A stretch of DNA of 64,000 bases from Puccinellia tenuiflora (GCA_012064385.1 QRDG01001525.1:1116001-1180000); one strand, 5' to 3'; shown: positions 9,798-21,834, numbered from the stretch's first letter. Numbers and translations: made by a program. Notes: generated by a model not told the origin, from the letters alone.

Positions 9798-12244
9798 CTA
9801 TTTGGGAGGCAGGTTGGCGCCGATGGTGACGCTAGCCCCCAAGCCGCTTGCCTCCAGAGGCACTTGCTTTGTCGCGGCCTTCTCCTGAGAGAACAGCTGC
9901 TTCTTCTTCACGGGGGGGGGCTCGGGAGAGGTTCCTCGTCCTCGTCAGCGGGAGACGCCACCGCGGCGGCCTTGTAGGCCACTTGCGCAGCGTACACGGC
10001 GTCAGAGACTACGCCGCGGATGACGATGGTGCCACTGGAGCCAGGGAGCTTGACGAGGTTGTAGGCGTGGTGGGTGACCGCCATGAACTTGGCGAGGGCA
10101 GGGTAGCCGAGGATGGCGTTGTAGGGCAGGCCGATGTGCGCGACGTCGAAGTCGATCAGCTCGGTGCGGTAGTTGGTCTGGGTGCCGAAAGTGACCGCAA
10201 GCCTCACTTGCCCCAGAGGCGTCGTGAGGCCCTCCGTCACCCCCGAGAAGGGCCTGGTGGGCATGAGCCGCTCGTAGGGCACCTACAGCTTCTCGAATGT
10301 CTCGACAGAGATGACGCTGAGGCCGGCACCCCCATCAATGAGCGTCTTAGAGACGGCGATGTTGTTGATGGTGGGAGTGCAGACCAACGGGATGGTGCCG
10401 ACGGTTGAGGTGGACTTGGGGTGGTCGGTGGAGTCAAAGGTGATGGGGTGCTCAGACCACTTGAGGGGCCTAGAGGCCTCGACCCCGGGAAGGGCTGCTG
10501 CGAGCTCGCGAGCGAATTGCTTGAAGTGGCGGTTGGAGCGAGGGGCCTGAGCCCCGCCGAGGATGCAGGCAACGCCGCGAGGCACTTGGTAGCCCTCATC
10601 AGCCTCGGCAGGCAGGTTGTCATTCGCGGGCTCGGCAGCGTTGGCCTGGGGGTTCTGCTGGTAGTTGTTGTTGTAGTTGTTGTTCCAGCGTCGCCCCCCG
10701 CGGCCGCTGCGGCCGCCGCCGCGGCCACCACGGCCTTGCTCCCGCTCGCGGGCCTCGCGAGCCTCGATGAGCCTCTTGAGGTCGTAGCAGTCCTCGGTGG
10801 CATGAGAATGCCTATTGTGGTAGACGCAGAAAGGGCGGTCGTCTTTCTTCTCGGACCCCGCGGCTGGAGCGGCAGCGCGTGGCTGCTTGGCGTCAGGCTC
10901 AGCCGCGAGGACCGCAGTGGTCTTGCGCTTCTCAGTGGACTTCTTCTTTTTCTTGGACTCCTTGGCGGGATCCCCTGGCTCGTTCTTGACGAACAAGCGG
11001 CCCTCTTCAGCCTTGGCGCACTTGTCCGCCAAGTCGAAGAGCTTGACGACGGTGGTGATGTTGTCGTGGATGCCGAGCTTCTCGAGCATCCGCACGTCTG
11101 TCACTCCAGCCTGGAAGGCCAAAATGACCTGCGCGTCGGTGGCGTTGGGGATCTTGTTGCGCACCTGGCTGAAGCGCTGGATGTACTTGCGGAGGGTCTC
11201 GCCAGGCTTCTGACGCACGGCGCGGAGGTCGTTGTACGTGAGGCCACGCTCGTACGTGCCCTTGAAGTTGGCGACGAAACACCGGCAGAGCTCCTCCCAA
11301 GTGTTGATGGACTCGGCGGGGAGGTTGGTGAGCCATGAGGACGCGGAGTCCTTGAGGGCCATGGGGAACCAGTTCGCCATGACCTTGTCGTCACCCCCGG
11401 CGGCCTGGATGGCCAGAGTGTAGAGCTGTAGGAACTCCAGAGGGTTGTTCTTGCCGTCATAGCGCGGAGGCAGGTCCGGCCTGAACTTGACGGGCCAGAC
11501 GACGCGACGGAGGGTGCGAGTGAACGCAACCGTCGTGCCATAGGTGACCGGGCCGCTGGCGAGGGTGGCGCGGAGATGGCGCCCGGCGGTGGCGACGTCC
11601 TGGACGGCGCGGTTGTGGCGGTCCTGCTGGCGCTCGATGCTCACGCGTGCGTCCTCAAGGGCTCGCTGCACAATTTGGCAGTCGTGCGGCGACGACGCGT
11701 GCGAGGCAGCGCGGTTGTCGCGAGGAGGAGCCCCCGCTGGAGCAGGTTGCGGTGCAACCGGTGGAGCTGGGGGAGCTGGAGCAGGTGCAGGATGGAGAGG
11801 AGGCGCGGGAGGGGCGCCTTGCGCCACGTCCCCCACGCGGGCCGAAGGAACCAGCGAACGGGAGGGAGCAGGAGCGGCAGCGCGAGCGGCGCCGACGAGC
11901 TCCGAGAGGCGGTTGAGCCAGGCCTCCTGGGCCTCCGGCGTAGGACGGTACTGCAGCAGCTCCTGCGCCATGAGAAGCGCAGTCGCCGGGCTGGGCGCAG
12001 GGCGGCCCAGCGAGGAGGCAGCACGGTCCCGCGACGGGTGCAGAGAGGAAGCCTCCTCTTCGCCGAGGTCGTCCTCAGCGTGGTTGTGGTGGTCGTCGTC
12101 CTCCGGGTGCTCGACGCGGGGCTCGGGGTCGACGTGGCGCTCAGGAGCGGAGTCCCCACGCGGGCGGATGCGCGGGCGGCCCGCAGGAGCGGTGGCGGCG
12201 CTAGCCGTCCGGCGAGCGAGACGTTCGGCGCGAGAGCCGGCCAT
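9798..12244 (-). pseudogene. Element B gag-protease with two amber codons and a poly-C frameshift
   Basis: The ATG at 12244 lies 32 bases below the PBS. Residues 1-653 cover an Arg/Ala-rich N-terminus, a Pro/Ala-rich part, the gag core (LTNLPAESINTWEELCRCF), a knuckle C-x2-H-x4-H-x4-C (FCVYHNRHSHATEDCYDL) and an RGG-rich stretch, then the protease motif LIDGGAGLSVIS. The frame stops at TAG 10285-10283, directly after FEKL, and the protease continues in the same frame (VPYERLMPTRPFSG). A run of C residues at 9911-9919 shifts the frame, and a second TAG follows at 9800-9798. Confidence 0.83.
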
Positions 12245-12275
12245 AGCTGTGTCGAGGATGAAGACGCGCCTCAGC

Positions 12276-12293
12276 CCCCTACCTGGCGCGCCA
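12276..12293 (-). other. Primer binding site of element B, tRNA-Arg type
   Basis: The plus strand reads cccctacctggcgcgcca, which matches from memory the 3' end of plant tRNA-Arg (CCU anticodon). Two bases separate it from the LTR start TGTCG. The rice RIRE2 group is known to use tRNA-Arg, which agrees with a Tat-like placement. Confidence 0.7.
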
Positions 12294-12295
12294 AA

Positions 12296-13345
12296 TGTCG
12301 AAGAATGTTCCCAGGAACTGGGGGTGTCTCCAAGGTATCGTGTAAGGGGCTGAACACGGAGTCAAACAATCCTCAACGTGCTCCGGCGACGGTGCTCGTC
12401 GGACTCGCTGCGGACGACACTGCAGAGATGGACACAGGATCTTACCCAGGTTCAGGGCCCTCTTTGGGAGGTAAAACCCCTACGTCCTGCTATGGTGTAT
12501 TGCACTGCTTGGAGAGGTTCACAGTACAAGGAGAGCTTGGAGAGCTCGAGGTGGCTAACAATGGCTACTTGCTAGTCTTCAGATCTAGGGTTAGGGTCTA
12601 CTAGAGCTGAACCAATCGAAGATCGAACCCTTTGCTTGAGCGTGCTCCCCCTCCTTTTATAGGCGTCCTGAACCTCTTCCGCCCAAACATTTGGGCGGGA
12701 AGGGTTACCACATGGCGACGAGGGAAGGAGCAGGGTGCACGATAAAGGTAGAGTCCATGGACGCGGTCCATGGCAGGGACGACGCTACCAAAGCTGGAAA
12801 AGCCACTGGCCAGCCGGACGGTGGGCTGGCGCTTGTTGAGGTGGGATGTGACCCACGGTGACGTCGTCCTTGGAGCATAGCTACAGACGGTTCCCTTGTC
12901 ACCAAAGAGGCAATACTCGTTGTCCGCTTTGCTTGGTGCCACTTTGTTGACTGCTTTATACATGGAAACAGCAACTGCGGCGTCGTCGTCATCGCACGCA
13001 GGCGTGCGCGTCACTCTGCACATGGCGCAGAGCCCATGTGCGCTCTGCCGCGGAGGCAGAGATGGCTTCGCGAGGAAGGAGCCTCGCGAGGCAAAAAAAA
13101 GCCTCGCCGAGCCCTTCAGCTTGGTCCTTAGCAGAAATGCGGGTGGCGTCGGAGACGCCTTGTCGAGGTGCATTCCTTCGCCAAGGGAGAAAACCCTCGG
13201 CGAGGAGAAAAGACCCCTCGCGAGGGAAAAACCCTCGCGAGGCTCGCCAGGCTTGGAGAGCCTGGTCCTTAGCGAAAATCGTCCGAAGAATCTTGTGGGC
13301 CCTGGCAGGCCGGCCCGTGGTACCCTGGTTTCCACTGTGCCGACA
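12296..13345 (-). repeat. 5' LTR of element B
   Basis: The plus strand runs from TGTCGAAGAATG to ...GTGCCGACA, so the LTR has the short inverted ends TGTCG/CGACA and is 1050 bp long. A TATA box reads CTATAAAAGG on the element strand near 12655. The upstream part (13060-13250) contains repeated palindromes of the form CCTCGCGAGG. The next five bases, atctg (13346-13350), are the expected target duplication; the partner copy is outside the window. Confidence 0.85.
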
Positions 13346-15330
13346 ATCTGTGTGTATAGCTAAACCTAGGGGTGTGCCTATAATGTTGCGCAACTGCTGC
13401 AGAAACCAGACCCAGGTTTCTTCAGACTCTACCTCCAACACACCAAATGCAACTGGGAATAGCGTTGTGTCCATCAACTGCAGAAGCAGCTACTAGCTGT
13501 CCTCTCCATCTTCCAGCCAAATGGGTAGCATCTACAACCAAATAGGGTCTGCAGCCATCAAGAAACCCTTTCCAGCAGGCCTTGAAACAAACAAAAGCCC
13601 TCCTGAAGCACTCCTTCTGAAATGACTTCCCTTTTATTTTGTATGCAACTGTATGCTTGTCAATCTCTACAACACTCCCTGGACTAGCCCTCTCCACTTC
13701 ATCTTTGAATGTATAAAGCACCCGAAAACTCTCATTCCATTGACCATTAATCCTATCAAGAGCCATTTCCCTACCTCTGAAAATCCTCATGTAAGGAATT
13801 TTAATCTTGTACTTCTCAAAAAGCTTCCCATGGAGTGCTGTTGGACCAAGTTCAGGATTTTCTCTCAGCCAATCCAATATTGCACCTGCCACCCACCTAG
13901 TTTTTGCAAGCTTGGCTTTGGACTTCCCCCCTCCCCCTCCAGGTGGACAAGTGTGCTTGTGTTGGTTTTTCTTTATCTGAAACAAAATAAAAAAAGATGA
14001 TGTCAAGTGCAATTAAGAAACATTACACAATGATCTGAAAACAGAATGAATCAATAAACTAAAATACACAAGAGTAATACCAGAATCAATTTTCTCTTGT
14101 GCATACGGGATGCATGCAACCTCCACCTGCACCTATCATATGGGCAATAAACAGTGAACCTAGTTGGCTCACTCCTCTCAATCTTGTAGGTATTTTCCTT
14201 CAGAATGCACCATGTAGTCACTGCATTACGACAGTCCACCATCGACTGGAATATGGTGCCTTCAGTAAGCTGAGGATCTTCCCTGTTCCACTCAATTGTT
14301 GGCATGTCCTCACCATCATATTCATCTGAAATTAAGCTGTCCATGTTCTCCTCCTTCTCTTCATCGTCAGTGTCATCAAACCTAGCACGGCTGATGGGCT
14401 GCTCCGGATATCCATCCTCCATTGCTTGTTGACTAGCTCTATCTACCAGTTCTGGGTACATCAACTCGTCTTCATCATCAAGTCGAGGCACTTCCTCGTC
14501 AGGCTCTGCATCTTCTTCAACAGCGACTGCAGAAGGGACAGGAGAAGCAGCAGAATCGGCAGCAGACATGTTGTGTCTTTCAGACCCACTGGCTTTACTT
14601 GGCATCGACCTACAAGGAGTGCCGGGCCGCTGACTATTAGCAGATACAGACGATGCCTGAACACTCTTCCGCTTCACCCGCGCTTTGCATGGCTGAAGCA
14701 CATCGATACGAATTTTACCGAATCGGCTATCAGCATTCAACGTAAATAGCAATCTCAAATTCTCGTCGCAAGTTAGTGGGAGAAATCTTTGCTCGCTACT
14801 GTTGAAATATTGCAGTTCAACAGCATCAGCATTGCTCCAAGGATACTGAGAACGGAGAGCTTCCCGAAAAGCATTGAAACAAATGCTCGTTTCTACCACC
14901 TTTGGATAGTAAAATCCACCTAGCAGATGCGATTTTGTACCACGCAGCTCACTAGTTTCCATCCTAATAGCCAGCCGAAAAGCCAGCTCAGGATCAATCC
15001 TATCCGATTCAAATAAATGATGCAGTTAGTCCGGAAACAAATTCAGCAAAATTGGAACGATTCGAGCAAGGATTGGTCAAATACGGCCTAATTTACGAGT
15101 ATGATAATCAATTCGAGGGTATACGATGCTTACCCATCTGGAATCCATGAATTATCGCCATTGGATTCGACCCAATCTTCTCCACGGTCGATGGGCCGAG
15201 TGACGTCCTCCGTCGGCATCGCTTCGTAATCCGAGATGGGGAGATGGGTTAGATGTGGAGGAGACGCGGCGTCGCCGGCAAATGGAATAGGTTTAGAGGG
15301 TGGTGGGAACGATGGCGCCGGAGGCGGCAC
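13346..15330 (-). pseudogene. MuDR-type transposase, three visible exons, interrupted
   Basis: Exon 1 is 15330-15134 (Pro-rich start), exon 2 is 14963-14081 and exon 3 is 13976-13346. Donors GTAAG and GTATTA and acceptors TTAG and TTTCAG keep the frame across both introns. Exon 2 has a PB1-like N-terminal part, an acidic linker and the Mutator DNA-binding region (TVYCPYDRCRWRLHASRM). Exon 3 carries the transposase core with the first catalytic Asp in LVVDATHLAGRW. A frameshift near 13460 precedes FPVAFGVLEVE. The second catalytic Asp (AIHTD) is followed at once by the LTR of element B. The start codon could instead be an internal ATG in exon 1. Confidence 0.8.
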
Positions 15331-15569
15331 GACGGCGGCGGCGGAGGGGGAAGGGCGGCGCCTGGGTGTCTCGATTTCTTCAGGTTACAGTGAGTTTCAG
15401 GTTCAGACAAGCTGTCCGACGTGTCTCCCTTGAGGCCCCACTCGTCAGCACGCATGGTCAAAAGAGGAACCAGCCCTCCACGGCCCCACTCGTCAGCGGT
15501 TAACGATTAATGCATTGACCCGACGGCAGACGAGGGCAAATGCCCGCTTTGGGCATTTGTGAGAGTTTC

Positions 15570-15661
15570 AGCTAAGGGAATGGGGAAAAGTGAGCAAAAT
15601 GTTAAAACCTGAGGAAAACTGAGTACAACTAAGGAATGGGGGGCACAGGAGTAATAAACCC
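15570..15661 (-). repeat. Probable MULE terminal inverted repeat (one end)
   Basis: This stretch lies outside the transposase first exon, and its outer edge reads gggtttattactcctgtgcc on the element strand. The flank ttaactata could be one copy of a 9-bp target duplication. Only one terminus is in the window, so the call rests on position and resemblance. Confidence 0.45.
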
Positions 15662-15885
15662 TTAACTATATTAATGATGTGAGAGTTGACAGTAGTGAAA
15701 GTATGAAGCCTAGGCCTTGTTTCCAAGCATTGAAACACCATTTTTAGTCATGTTTCCACTTGTTCGCTTGCTGCCATTTTTATTATAGAATTACAGGATC
15801 ACATTTTACCATCCATATTACTTGCATTTTACCATCTCTCCGCCGAACTAGTGCACCTATGCAACTGACAATTGTATTAGGTGTG

Positions 15886-16066
15886 TTGGGGACACAAAAG
15901 ACTTCTTGTATCTTAATTGCAGGATTGCTTGAGAGAGGATACGTTCAACCTCTTCATCCCGTGGATTCGATAAACCTTGGGTTACTCACTTAAGGGAAAA
16001 TTTGTTGTTGTCCTACAAACCTCTGCGCTTGGAGGCCCAACAGAGTCTACAAAATAGAAGTGTGTA
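15886..16066 (+). mobile_element. Degenerate LTR-retrotransposon fragment
   Basis: The text from gtgttggggacacaaaag to gtctacaaaatagaagtg, with gattgcttgagagaggatac, ccttgggttactcacttaag and cttggaggcccaac in between, resembles LTR/leader sequence that is common in Triticeae genomes. No coding region or second LTR is present. The family is not assigned. Confidence 0.5.
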
Positions 16067-16152
16067 TTAGATATCGAATGGCATACTAACTAAACCATTA
16101 TTCACTGTTCACATTGGTTTGTATTTGATTCGAAAAACTAATTATTTTATTA

Positions 16153-16430
16153 TATTAAGATACTCCCTTCGTCTTAAAATGTAGGGCTCATGTGATTTCC
16201 ACCAACGTTAATTCATGCTTTTGACCACTAATATATTGTGTATTGTCCTTGTATAATTGACGTTATTGCATTTTGTCTTTTAAAATAAATAATATTGTAA
16301 GTATTTATACTATTCTTTTAGACATATTAATTATAAGTGAAAGTCATAGTAATTTTTTTGCATTTTTCATCACAAAAAGTCATTCATGATTAAGTATTTT
16401 TTACAGAGATTATTATACTATTTTTATGTG
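16153..16430. mobile_element. Possible Stowaway-type MITE relic, one recognisable end
   Basis: The left end tactcccttcgtcttaaaatg resembles the Stowaway terminal repeat, preceded by a TA. The matching right end is not visible, so the extent is a guess. Confidence 0.3.
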
Positions 16431-19400
16431 TAATGCAGAATACCATAGTAGTTACTATATAATTTACCATTTTGGACCCTTCTCTTCTCGGCTCCAGGGT
16501 GGATGGCGTCTTGCCCGGCCTATGGGCCGACTCTGGCACCGATGACTTTAGGGTTTGAACCCGTCTTGTGACGGCAGCCCCCTACCACCCTCAACCCTAA
16601 CATCTAAACCCGGCCCCAGTCGGCACATGTGGTTTGTTTGTCAGATTGCATCTGGCGGCCTATCGCGGGCTAAGGATGAATGTGGCGTGGTCGGCAGAGG
16701 CTGAGCTATGGCTGCTGGTGCAGCGAAGAGGGGACGTGTAGGCTCCTAGGAGGATTATGGTCACACGACAGCAGCGATAGCGAGCCCGACATCAACGGCC
16801 CCATCCGCCTCACGTTCCAAACCTTGGTATGTACTCCCTTCTTCCTAAATTTGCAAACGGGTGGTGGCTAGAGTGATTTCTTGTCGGCGGGGAGAATGAT
16901 TTCTTGCCGGTGGGGAGGGTAATTTCTTGGATTATAGGCTTTATTTAAGTTAATCATTTTCAAAAATATCATATTTAAATAAAAAATATTAATCCTGATA
17001 TTCTGCATTGTTTCTTATTTTCCAACTTCTCTTGTATATTTATTCTTAAATTTTTCAAATATTTTCCTAATTTTTTGATAGTGCAATACATTCTCCCCAT
17101 TTCTTTTTTGAACTAGTTTTAACCTATAAGTGTCATTTAATAAATTTCGTTGTGAATAGCTAATCAACAAGCTAACCAAAACGACACGAAAATGTTATTC
17201 GCAACGCCATTCTAAGGCGGAGCTAAATGTTACGGAAATTATTTTCATGATGCTTATAGTCATCTTGTTTGGCGGATATAAGCGCCATGTCAGCCCTACC
17301 GTGTTGCAGTGTTACCAACACCAAGGTTTCTCAAATAATTTAAGGTTAATCAATGAAAGGTACAATTATTGACAAAGTTTTAGGGTGGAGCAATGCAAAA
17401 TCTTTGACAAATAATGAGTCATACAAGAGGCATCAACCCACGGGGCTTGAAACAAAAACAACTTTATAATTTATCAAAACCAATCCGCGATCCACATACC
17501 GGTGAGTATCATTTACGGAACTGATGTATTCGTTGAAAGAACTTTGTATTTTATCAAATTCAACCCGCAATCCACCATCCTTAAGTTTCTTGTAAGGAAC
17601 TTGGATGAAACTTGAATCTTAGATAGGTTCCAAGTACGACCGCTAGTGTGAACAAATCTCGGTGTACTTAATTAGTGTGCCGCCCAGATTTTGGCAACAT
17701 TGGACCTAGTTTAAGAACTTCAAATTTTACTTTTCGTGAAGTCATAGAAGCAATGTGAGACCTGTCAATATTGCCTGACTAAATATTTTTCTGTATATAT
17801 GTCTGACGAAAAGACACAACAACGTACCGGGACAACACGTACTCTTGGTCTCTTGCAACGCGCAATTTCAGCGCACGCGTATATACGGATATACCCACGT
17901 ATATACACTGCGACTCAACAAAGCCGGATTGACTGAAGAGACCTTCCAACGACAGTATCACCCTAGGTTAATTAGTACTAAAAAAAGGCATCAGCCTAGG
18001 TTGTAATTTTCTCTAGACGATGAGTACACTAGGTAGGCATAATCCGTTACGTACGGACGGCCGAGTCCCACCCAAAGCTTGCGGAAAAAGCGAAAGGTGC
18101 CTAGCTCTCTCGTGTGTCATTGCGTGGCGCAAAGCTGCTTCCAAAACGGCAAAACATGGCTGGATATAGAACAGTCCCACGATGCTAACACGAATGATTG
18201 CAACCCAACAATCAAACACCACGGATCGGTCGATCAATCCCGTCATCGTCAAAGCCCTCGTTGTCTGATATGTTTTGTTTGGCCCCGCGAGACCACAGGC
18301 TGATGCCGACGGATTTGGCAACACGATGAGACGAGCGATCGATGGCGTCTATGGATGCATTTGCAAGCATGCGTACAGTGATGTACATTCGTATGATAAT
18401 ATCCAGCCACTGCAAGTAGGTAATCCTGGACAAATGGCTAATGGACAGCTTCTGATCACAGGTTGCCCATACTGTGCGGACCAGGACTGGTGGTTAGCTG
18501 CCTGATACCCACGTGCGAACAGAAGACGCGCATACATACGTACGATCGCCGTTGTCGTCGTCGTCGTCTACCTTCCGCTGCACACACCTGGCTAGTACTG
18601 TAGGTATCTAGCTTGCGAACCTTGAGTCAAGTGCCAGGTGAGGCGCAGTTGCTCTTTTCTTGAACTCTTGCTGCAGGTGAGCGTGCGACAGGTGAACCAA
18701 CAGAGAACCAGGCCAGGCTAGGCCGATCGAATGGTTCATTCATTCACTCGCTGCATGCTGATCGATGCTGCCATGCATGCTGCATGCTACAGTCTGGAAC
18801 AATATATGGGAGTGTTTCGATCCACCATTTCCTCTCTGCCTGAAGCAGGACAAGCCATGACTATGATCTTTCCAAGAAGAAAAGTACTTGTAGCCAAGGC
18901 TGGCTCAAAATCGAACCCAGCTCTCTTCCGCTCGATCGTGGCCACGATGGATCGTGGCGCGTCTCCAATAATGACCCTCTCCCCCTGGCCACCACTCGAC
19001 AACTACGGCGCTCGCGAAGCCGCGGCGGAGAAGAGGTCGTCAAGGATACAACGAGGGTCGACGAGCAATGAACTTATCTTGGAGGGTACTACCGTGCGGG
19101 GACCGCAGGCGAGGAGGCCACCCGGGTGGCAACGGACCTTCCAGGGAAGGCCGGACGGCGGAGGCTGAGCTGCGAGCAAGGCGGTGCGGCGAGGCGGCCA
19201 CGGGCAGCGGTGGTGCGTGGACGAACTGGATCTGAACTTCAGCAGTGGCGGTGGCACGTGACTAGCGGCGACGGCGACAGATCTTCTTCCCGTCCGGCAA
19301 TCTTCCAAACCATTGTTGAACGACACCCGTGGGATGTCGGTAAATTGACCATGCCCACGAGTGCCCGTAAACTAGTATCCCCCGCTCAAATCCGAACTAA

Positions 19401-19739
19401 TTGTAAGAGAAAAACATGTATAGGTACACTAAGGGGTCAAAAGTGGGGAAAACAATCGGAGACACATGAAAGACCCGCGTGACCTTACCGCCAGCTCCTG
19501 CGTCGTCCTCACCAAGTGCGGGCCGGGGGATCCACTAATGTCGGCCCCCTCCTCCCTGCCGCCGCCAGCACCTTCCGGACTTGGGGAGCTCCGCTTGACT
19601 ATCGGCGGACATGCTCCTCTATGCCGACGTGGTTGGTGGCATTTCAGGCTTCGGTGCTCCACGGCGGTGCTGACGATGGCGGAGTGACCGTCACCATGAC
19701 GCTAGGAAACTCTGTGGGCAGGAAAAAATTGCGGTGACC
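16431..19739. other. Anonymous intergenic DNA
   Basis: No open frame with a recognisable domain, no splice-consistent gene and no clear transposon end was found. 16490-16870 and 18860-19330 are relatively G+C rich and have open frames on both strands, but with no family resemblance. 18555-18572 is a short (gtc)n run. Confidence 0.5.
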
Positions 19740-19896
19740 ATGCTAATAAAAGAATTTCAACAAGAGCGTGTGTTTGGGTACGGGCCAATACACAAGATGA
19801 TAACTCATGAGATGATCACTTCTTCAACAAATAAACTTGACATAGGAAAAATATTACATGTTTCCAAATTTAAATTTAGTGTAGTAACTAGAGCCC

Positions 19897-19927
<31 letters not shown>

Positions 19928-21060
19928 ATAACAGTTGGATTGGGTTGTTACATTAAATGAATAGGTAGAATGCACAAGGGATTTAACTTCAATTTCAAGA
20001 AAATAACCCTCCAAGCACGTGTTCTGAAAGATCAATGAGTCCATGATATCGTCTATTGTGTCATTTAGTTGAACATACAATTGAATAGAGGGTATGTAGT
20101 TTTCACGGTGCCACCTCAAAGAAAATTGTGATCACAATAGTATAAGTCTGACAAGATAGTCAATTTATACATGTTTGAAACTTAACGAGCACCAATAAAT
20201 CATAACAATTGCACACAATCACAACCTAAATGATCAATCCGAGTACAGAATAATACGTGCTACCGGTGGGATAGCCATCATTTATATCGCGATTCGTTTG
20301 AGGTATTCAACATATTTTTAAAATTCTCAATAGCAAATGCGACCATGCCAATAAATTAGTTAGACAAGAGTGTGCGTCTATATGAATCCATTCTTGTCCA
20401 CACGCCAATACAGGAAATGAATAACTCATGAGGTCATTTCAACATACATGTTTCACGTATGGCCAACATCTTTATTCAAAATTTTAGTACAGTAAGGTCC
20501 ATCACATTTAATGAATACATAGAATGCTCAATGGTTTAACAATTTAATTTCAGAAAGAATCTCCATCCATGTGTTGCTACCAAATGACTTGAAGATATGA
20601 TCTATAGTTGAAGATAGTGATTTATAAAGTTTAAGCATTTTTCATAGTGTCACAATCTCGAAGACAAATGTGATCATTATAGTAAAGTCTGACAAGATAG
20701 CTAATTTATACATATTTGAAACTTAATAAAGTATCAGGAAAACATGACAATTTCACAAAATCACTACATAAATGATAATGTGAGTACATCTCAATATGTG
20801 CTACCGGTGGGATAGACATCACTTATATCACGATTTGTTGTGACATTCAATAAATTTCACAAAATCCGGTAACGTATGCGATCTTGCCAACAAATGGTTT
20901 TGATGGCTCTATTTTTGGCCACGCAATACAAGGCATGAATATTTTATGAGAGCATTTCAACGGCTCAGTTTAACGTATGGCCAACGTCATTATAATTCAA
21001 AATTCAAATTGTAGTGCACTTTAGAGCGTATACGTAACGGTTGGACCGGTTCTATCACAT
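19740..21060. repeat. Diverged tandem repeat, period about 541 bp, two and a half copies
   Basis: The words tctgacaagatag (20147 and 20688) and gtgctaccggtgggatag (20257 and 20798) recur at an exact spacing of 541 bp, with long similar text between them. A third partial copy starts near 20900 (acgtatggccaacgtc against acgtatggccaacatc). The copies are strongly diverged, so this is an old duplication. No coding frame is shared. Confidence 0.75.
19891..19928. repeat. Poly-C / (CA)n simple repeat
   Basis: A run of about 20 C residues is followed by (ca)n. It lies inside the first copy of the 541-bp repeat and is absent from the other copies. Confidence 0.95.
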
Positions 21061-21827
21061 TAAATGATAGATAGATTACGCAACGGCTATAACATTTCAA
21101 TTGTAGAAGAAAAAAAATGCTCGAGTCACGTGTTGCTCATGTCCTCACGGAGTTTGCTCGATGTTTTCGAGTTTCACGGCGTCACCGTTAGTATCACTTA
21201 CATAGGAACTTTCATCTCTCAAAAGACAGTGACAATGTGTAATTCGTTACTACATAGAAATATACTGCTTTCGTTAAAAATCAAACATGTTGTAATGCAC
21301 ATGATTATGTCAGATTCTCCTTAAAAGTCAAATATCTCCTCCCTTTACACATTGTCGCCATCATGGTTAAACTCAGAGGCACACTCAAAGCACAAATCGT
21401 AGGTTAGCTAGAACAATGGTACTCGATATAGGAGAATTTTTTCTTGTGAGAGGCTATAGGAGAATGATGATGAGGTAATTTAGACACCAAACATGGAGAA
21501 CAAACAATGAGTGTAATATAGAGCTATATGTAGTACCCATCATGACATGGACAATGATGAGGCGATGCAAAAAATCAGAAAGCACGGAGAATTCAGTGAT
21601 ACAAAAGCAAGAAAAGGCGTAAAAGGGCGACCCCCTGAATAATCAGACGCACAGTAATATAATCAGGGAAGCCGGCCGGGGACGACGAGCGAAAGTCGAC
21701 GACCAAACCACGGGGGCCAGCGCGACTCGCGAGCAAACAAAACAAACGTCCGTCACCGCCGTCAGCTAGCGCCCCGTCTCGCCCCTGCTTAAACGGCACC
21801 CCGTAGCTCCCCGCTCCGCCCCCAGCT
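21061..21827. other. Upstream region of the SEC14-like gene
   Basis: No gene seen. The composition changes from AT rich to G+C rich near 21660, which marks the proximal promoter of the gene starting at 21980. Confidence 0.5.
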
Positions 21828-21834
21828 TATAATA
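21828..21834 (+). promoter_or_regulatory. Putative TATA box of the SEC14-like gene
   Basis: tataata lies 146 bases before the chosen ATG and is followed by a CT-rich leader (ctctctcctcctcctcctcc), a layout typical of plant promoters. Inferred from position only. Confidence 0.55.

Larger units (their letters stand above)
7218..13345 (-). mobile_element. Ty3/gypsy retrotransposon B (Tat-like), interrupted by element A
   Basis: The minus strand carries a 1050-bp LTR, a tRNA-Arg-type PBS, gag, protease, RT with AYVDDIVVK, RNase H, a second RNase H-like domain (MHFDGAFAARSAGAG...NNIAEYEGL) and integrase up to the insertion point of element A. The integrase end and the 3' LTR should lie left of A, outside the window. 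Base composition is much richer in G+C than in A. B itself cuts into a Mutator-like transposase, so the order of insertion is Mutator-like, then B, then A. Confidence 0.88.
13346..15661 (-). mobile_element. Mutator-like transposon (MULE), truncated on the left by element B
   Basis: The minus strand encodes a MuDR-type transposase (separate entry). Beyond its 5' end, 15570-15661 reads on the element strand gggtttattactcctgtgcc and onward, which looks like the outer end of a MULE terminal inverted repeat. The other terminus is hidden behind element B outside the window, so the inverted pair and the 9-bp target duplication cannot be checked here. Confidence 0.7.

Noticed and set aside
9238..12604. 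Long plus-strand frames over element B
   Set aside because: High G+C removes stop codons on the opposite strand; the minus strand encodes recognisable gag, protease and RT.
18731..19168. 145-codon plus-strand frame as a possible gene
   Set aside because: No domain, no splice-consistent extension and no promoter; composition alone can explain it.
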